Below, one piece after another: positions 63,887-64,000 of a DNA stretch of 64,000 bases. This stretch comes from Thermohalobaculum sp963700775 (GTDB lineage: Bacteria; Pseudomonadota; Alphaproteobacteria; Rhodobacterales; Rhodobacteraceae): positions 594,026 to 658,025 of the forward strand of contig CAVOYU010000006.1 in the NCBI GenBank assembly GCA_963700775.1, read 5' to 3'. A model generated the notes under the pieces. It saw only the letters and a list, made by a program, of their open reading frames with translations, ran no database searches and was not told the origin of the DNA. Made by a program: the position numbers and the translations under genes. Every line of letters begins with the position of its first letter. Within the stretch, counting starts at the first letter, position 1.

Positions 63887-64000
63887 CGCGGTGGCGACGG
63901 TCGTCGCAGGGACAGCTCTCGCGCCATGCTGTGAAAGGGTAGTGTATCAGTTTGAAATCCGGCCCGGTTGACACTCTGTCGCCCAGCGCCCCGGCTTCAT

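Overview
This is a 64 kb stretch of GC-rich chromosome, very probably from an alphaproteobacterium. Several things point that way: a complete hut cluster using the HutF route, an ectoine-hydrolase-type gene, an ScfR/XRE regulator beside a Liv-type ABC importer, CIRCE-controlled groESL, and Tat-exported oxidases. I cannot fix the order or genus. No rRNA, complete tRNA or CRISPR array is visible.

Layout. 1-9 kb: a 5'-nucleotidase-like gene cut by the window edge, an IS5-type transposase tail, a ruined zinc alcohol dehydrogenase, a second-type FtsH, a cytoplasmic molybdopterin S/N-oxide reductase, a pirin and an Hsp20. 9-15 kb: a Met/His-rich multicopper oxidase, an M20 deacetylase coupled to an ectoine-hydrolase-like M24 protein, another M24 protein and a small cupin. 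15.4-22 kb: hutC-hutF facing hutI-hutH-hutU across a shared promoter with a palindrome. 22-24.8 kb: parDE, a flavodoxin-like gene, a receiver-only response regulator and a degenerate histidine-kinase-like protein. 24.8-35.2 kb: a complete branched-chain-type ABC importer (livFGMH plus binding protein), a divergent ScfR-type regulator, a second receiver-only regulator, a small membrane protein and a sodium-symporter/histidine-kinase fusion. 35.2-36.35 kb: an IS630 element with clear ends. 36.6-47.5 kb: an AraC regulator facing a run of exported proteins of mostly unknown function (DUF3604, beta-barrel, DUF2092, Gly-rich, DUF2147, patatin lipoprotein, MscS channel, porin-like barrel). 47.6-48.5 kb: an IS21 helper remnant joined to the tail of an MFS exporter. 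48.6-51.8 kb: groEL, groES, CIRCE and a transglutaminase-like protein. 53-59.2 kb: a class V aminotransferase homologue, a LuxR regulator, a polar amino-acid ABC importer and an inositol-phosphatase-family enzyme. 59.9-63.9 kb: a frameshifted IS21 element, a tRNA-Thr 3' fragment that looks like an attachment site, and a tyrosine integrase that probably opens a genomic island continuing past the right edge.

How the genes work together. The strongest functional units are histidine catabolism (repressor HutC, enzymes HutH, HutU, HutI, HutF; the final HutG step is not in the window), ectoine-type degradation, heat shock, and two amino-acid/carboxylate importers each with local regulators. Two groups look under-described: the transport/signalling block at 23.7-35.2 kb, which has two output-less receivers and a kinase-like protein without its histidine, and the envelope cluster at 37.8-46.3 kb.

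Sequence quality. Many otherwise well-conserved genes (5'-nucleotidase, pirin, hutI, hutH, hutU, the symporter-kinase, istA, istB) are broken by single-base insertions or losses, while 36-59 kb is nearly free of them. I read most of these as sequencing or assembly errors, not true decay, and annotate the genes across the breaks.
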